From Promethearchaeota archaeon (GTDB lineage Archaea > Asgardarchaeota > Lokiarchaeia > Sigynarchaeales > SOKP01), in assembly GCA_030608765.1 (NCBI GenBank), contig JAUWDN010000119.1, forward strand, positions 1 to 5,096: a stretch of 5,096 nucleotides of DNA, read 5' to 3'. Every line of letters begins with the position of its first letter. Positions within the stretch are counted from its first letter, which is position 1. Positions 4,911 to 5,096 of the stretch are shown in pieces. Below the pieces are notes generated by a model. The model searched no databases, was not told where the DNA came from, and worked only from the letters and a program-made list of their open reading frames with translations. Made by a program: the position numbers and the translations under genes.

Positions 4911-4944
4911 GGTGAAAAAAAGAAAATATTCACTTTTTTGAACC
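4911..4944. repeat. Imperfect inverted repeat, 12-base arms
   Basis: GGTGAAAAAAAG and CTTTTTTGAACC face each other across ten bases and pair at 10 of 12 positions: three outer pairs, a 2x2 internal mismatch, then seven inner pairs. It sits 4-37 bases after a TATA-like element. It could be an operator or a weak RNA hairpin. No gene downstream on the plus strand is visible to explain it. Confidence 0.35.
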
Positions 4945-4982
4945 ATTATTTAATATATCTTCTATTTATTTTTAACTACTTT

Positions 4983-5096
4983 CTAATTTAATTTCAACAA
5001 ATAAATTAGTTGATAAAAGTTAAAAATCTTGCGTATGCGTTTTCCTAAGTAGCCTTCAAGGACTAAAAGTGCGTTATTGCAACGAGCATTGAAAAT
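4983..5096 (-). CDS. Possible 3' end of a minus-strand gene running off the right edge (partial)
   Basis: From the right edge, a minus-strand frame stays open for 37 codons to a TAG at 4985-4983. It begins IFNARCNNALLVLEGYLGKR and continues with basic and aromatic residues. The first 20 residues use GC-containing codons for Ala, Arg, Cys and Gly and coincide with a local rise in GC content, unlike the spacer before it. No family can be named. By chance a frame this long is not rare across six frames in such DNA, so the call is weak. Confidence 0.3.
   Translation of the reverse strand: MFNARCNNALLVLEGYLGKRIRKIFNFYQLIYLLKLN

Larger units (their letters stand above)
4705..5096. other. AT-rich stretch without a complete gene
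   Basis: This 390-bp stretch has no open frame of convincing length in its first 280 bases. It holds a TATA-like TTTATTTAAATA (4896-4907), an imperfect inverted repeat just after it (4911-4944), and T-rich sequence up to 4980. From about 5030 the base composition becomes clearly richer in G and C, and a minus-strand frame is open to the edge. I see no tRNA, C/D-box RNA or repeat array here. Confidence 0.5.

Noticed and set aside
5060..5093. Small hairpin CGTT-ATTGC-AACG near the right edge, considered as an RNA gene
   Set aside because: The stem has four pairs and no continuation. There is no T-loop, anticodon-like or C/D-box sequence, and it lies in a possible coding frame.
1..5096. CRISPR array, insertion sequence, tRNA or rRNA
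   Set aside because: I found no spaced direct repeats, no transposase motifs with terminal inverted repeats and no tRNA T-loop consensus on either strand by eye. A covariance-model scan would be needed to exclude small RNAs fully.

Overview
The window is low-GC (roughly 30% by eye) and carries five confident complete genes and one probable one, with AT-rich spacers. It looks archaeal and most likely Asgard (Lokiarchaeia-like). Upstream regions show TATA-type promoters with purine-rich BRE-like flanks and few Shine-Dalgarno sites. Gene ends have bare T-tracts rather than GC hairpins. One surface protein ends in an I-P-G-Y / membrane helix / basic tail like the C-terminal sorting signals of Loki-type archaea. 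The gene families (DUF6125-like, EFR1 flavodoxin-ferredoxin, isoprenylcysteine-methyltransferase-like, ZIP) are common in such genomes. The lineage is an inference, not proven by a marker gene.

Layout: a possible 3' remnant of a membrane-protein gene sits at 1-55. A two-gene plus-strand unit follows at 180-1340: a DUF6125-like protein, then an integral membrane methyltransferase of the ICMT/PEMT type, 21 bp apart with a good ribosome site. It converges, with only 8 bp between stop codons, on a minus-strand pair: EFR1 (flavodoxin plus two [4Fe-4S] clusters, 1349-2140) and, upstream of it, an exported, C-terminally anchored single-domain rhodanese (2202-2768). A divergent promoter region of about 200 bp with three perfect 14-15 bp palindromes separates the rhodanese from a plus-strand gene for an exported, anchored beta-rich protein (2980-3447). 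That protein looks like a degenerate superoxide-reductase (desulfoferrodoxin) domain. A ZIP-family metal transporter follows (3631-4479). It converges on a possible 61-residue, very basic small protein (4519-4704, minus). The last 390 bp contain no complete gene, one imperfect inverted repeat, and perhaps the 3' end of a minus-strand gene running off the right edge.

How the genes may fit together (inference): the centre of the window has a redox/sulfur flavour, with a surface rhodanese, a surface SOR-like protein with a possible His/Cys metal site, and a cytosolic flavin/iron-sulfur electron carrier. A divalent-metal importer lies beside them. The best candidate for something under-described is the divergent rhodanese / SOR-like surface pair and the palindrome cluster between them. 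There is no CRISPR array, tRNA, rRNA or recognisable insertion sequence.
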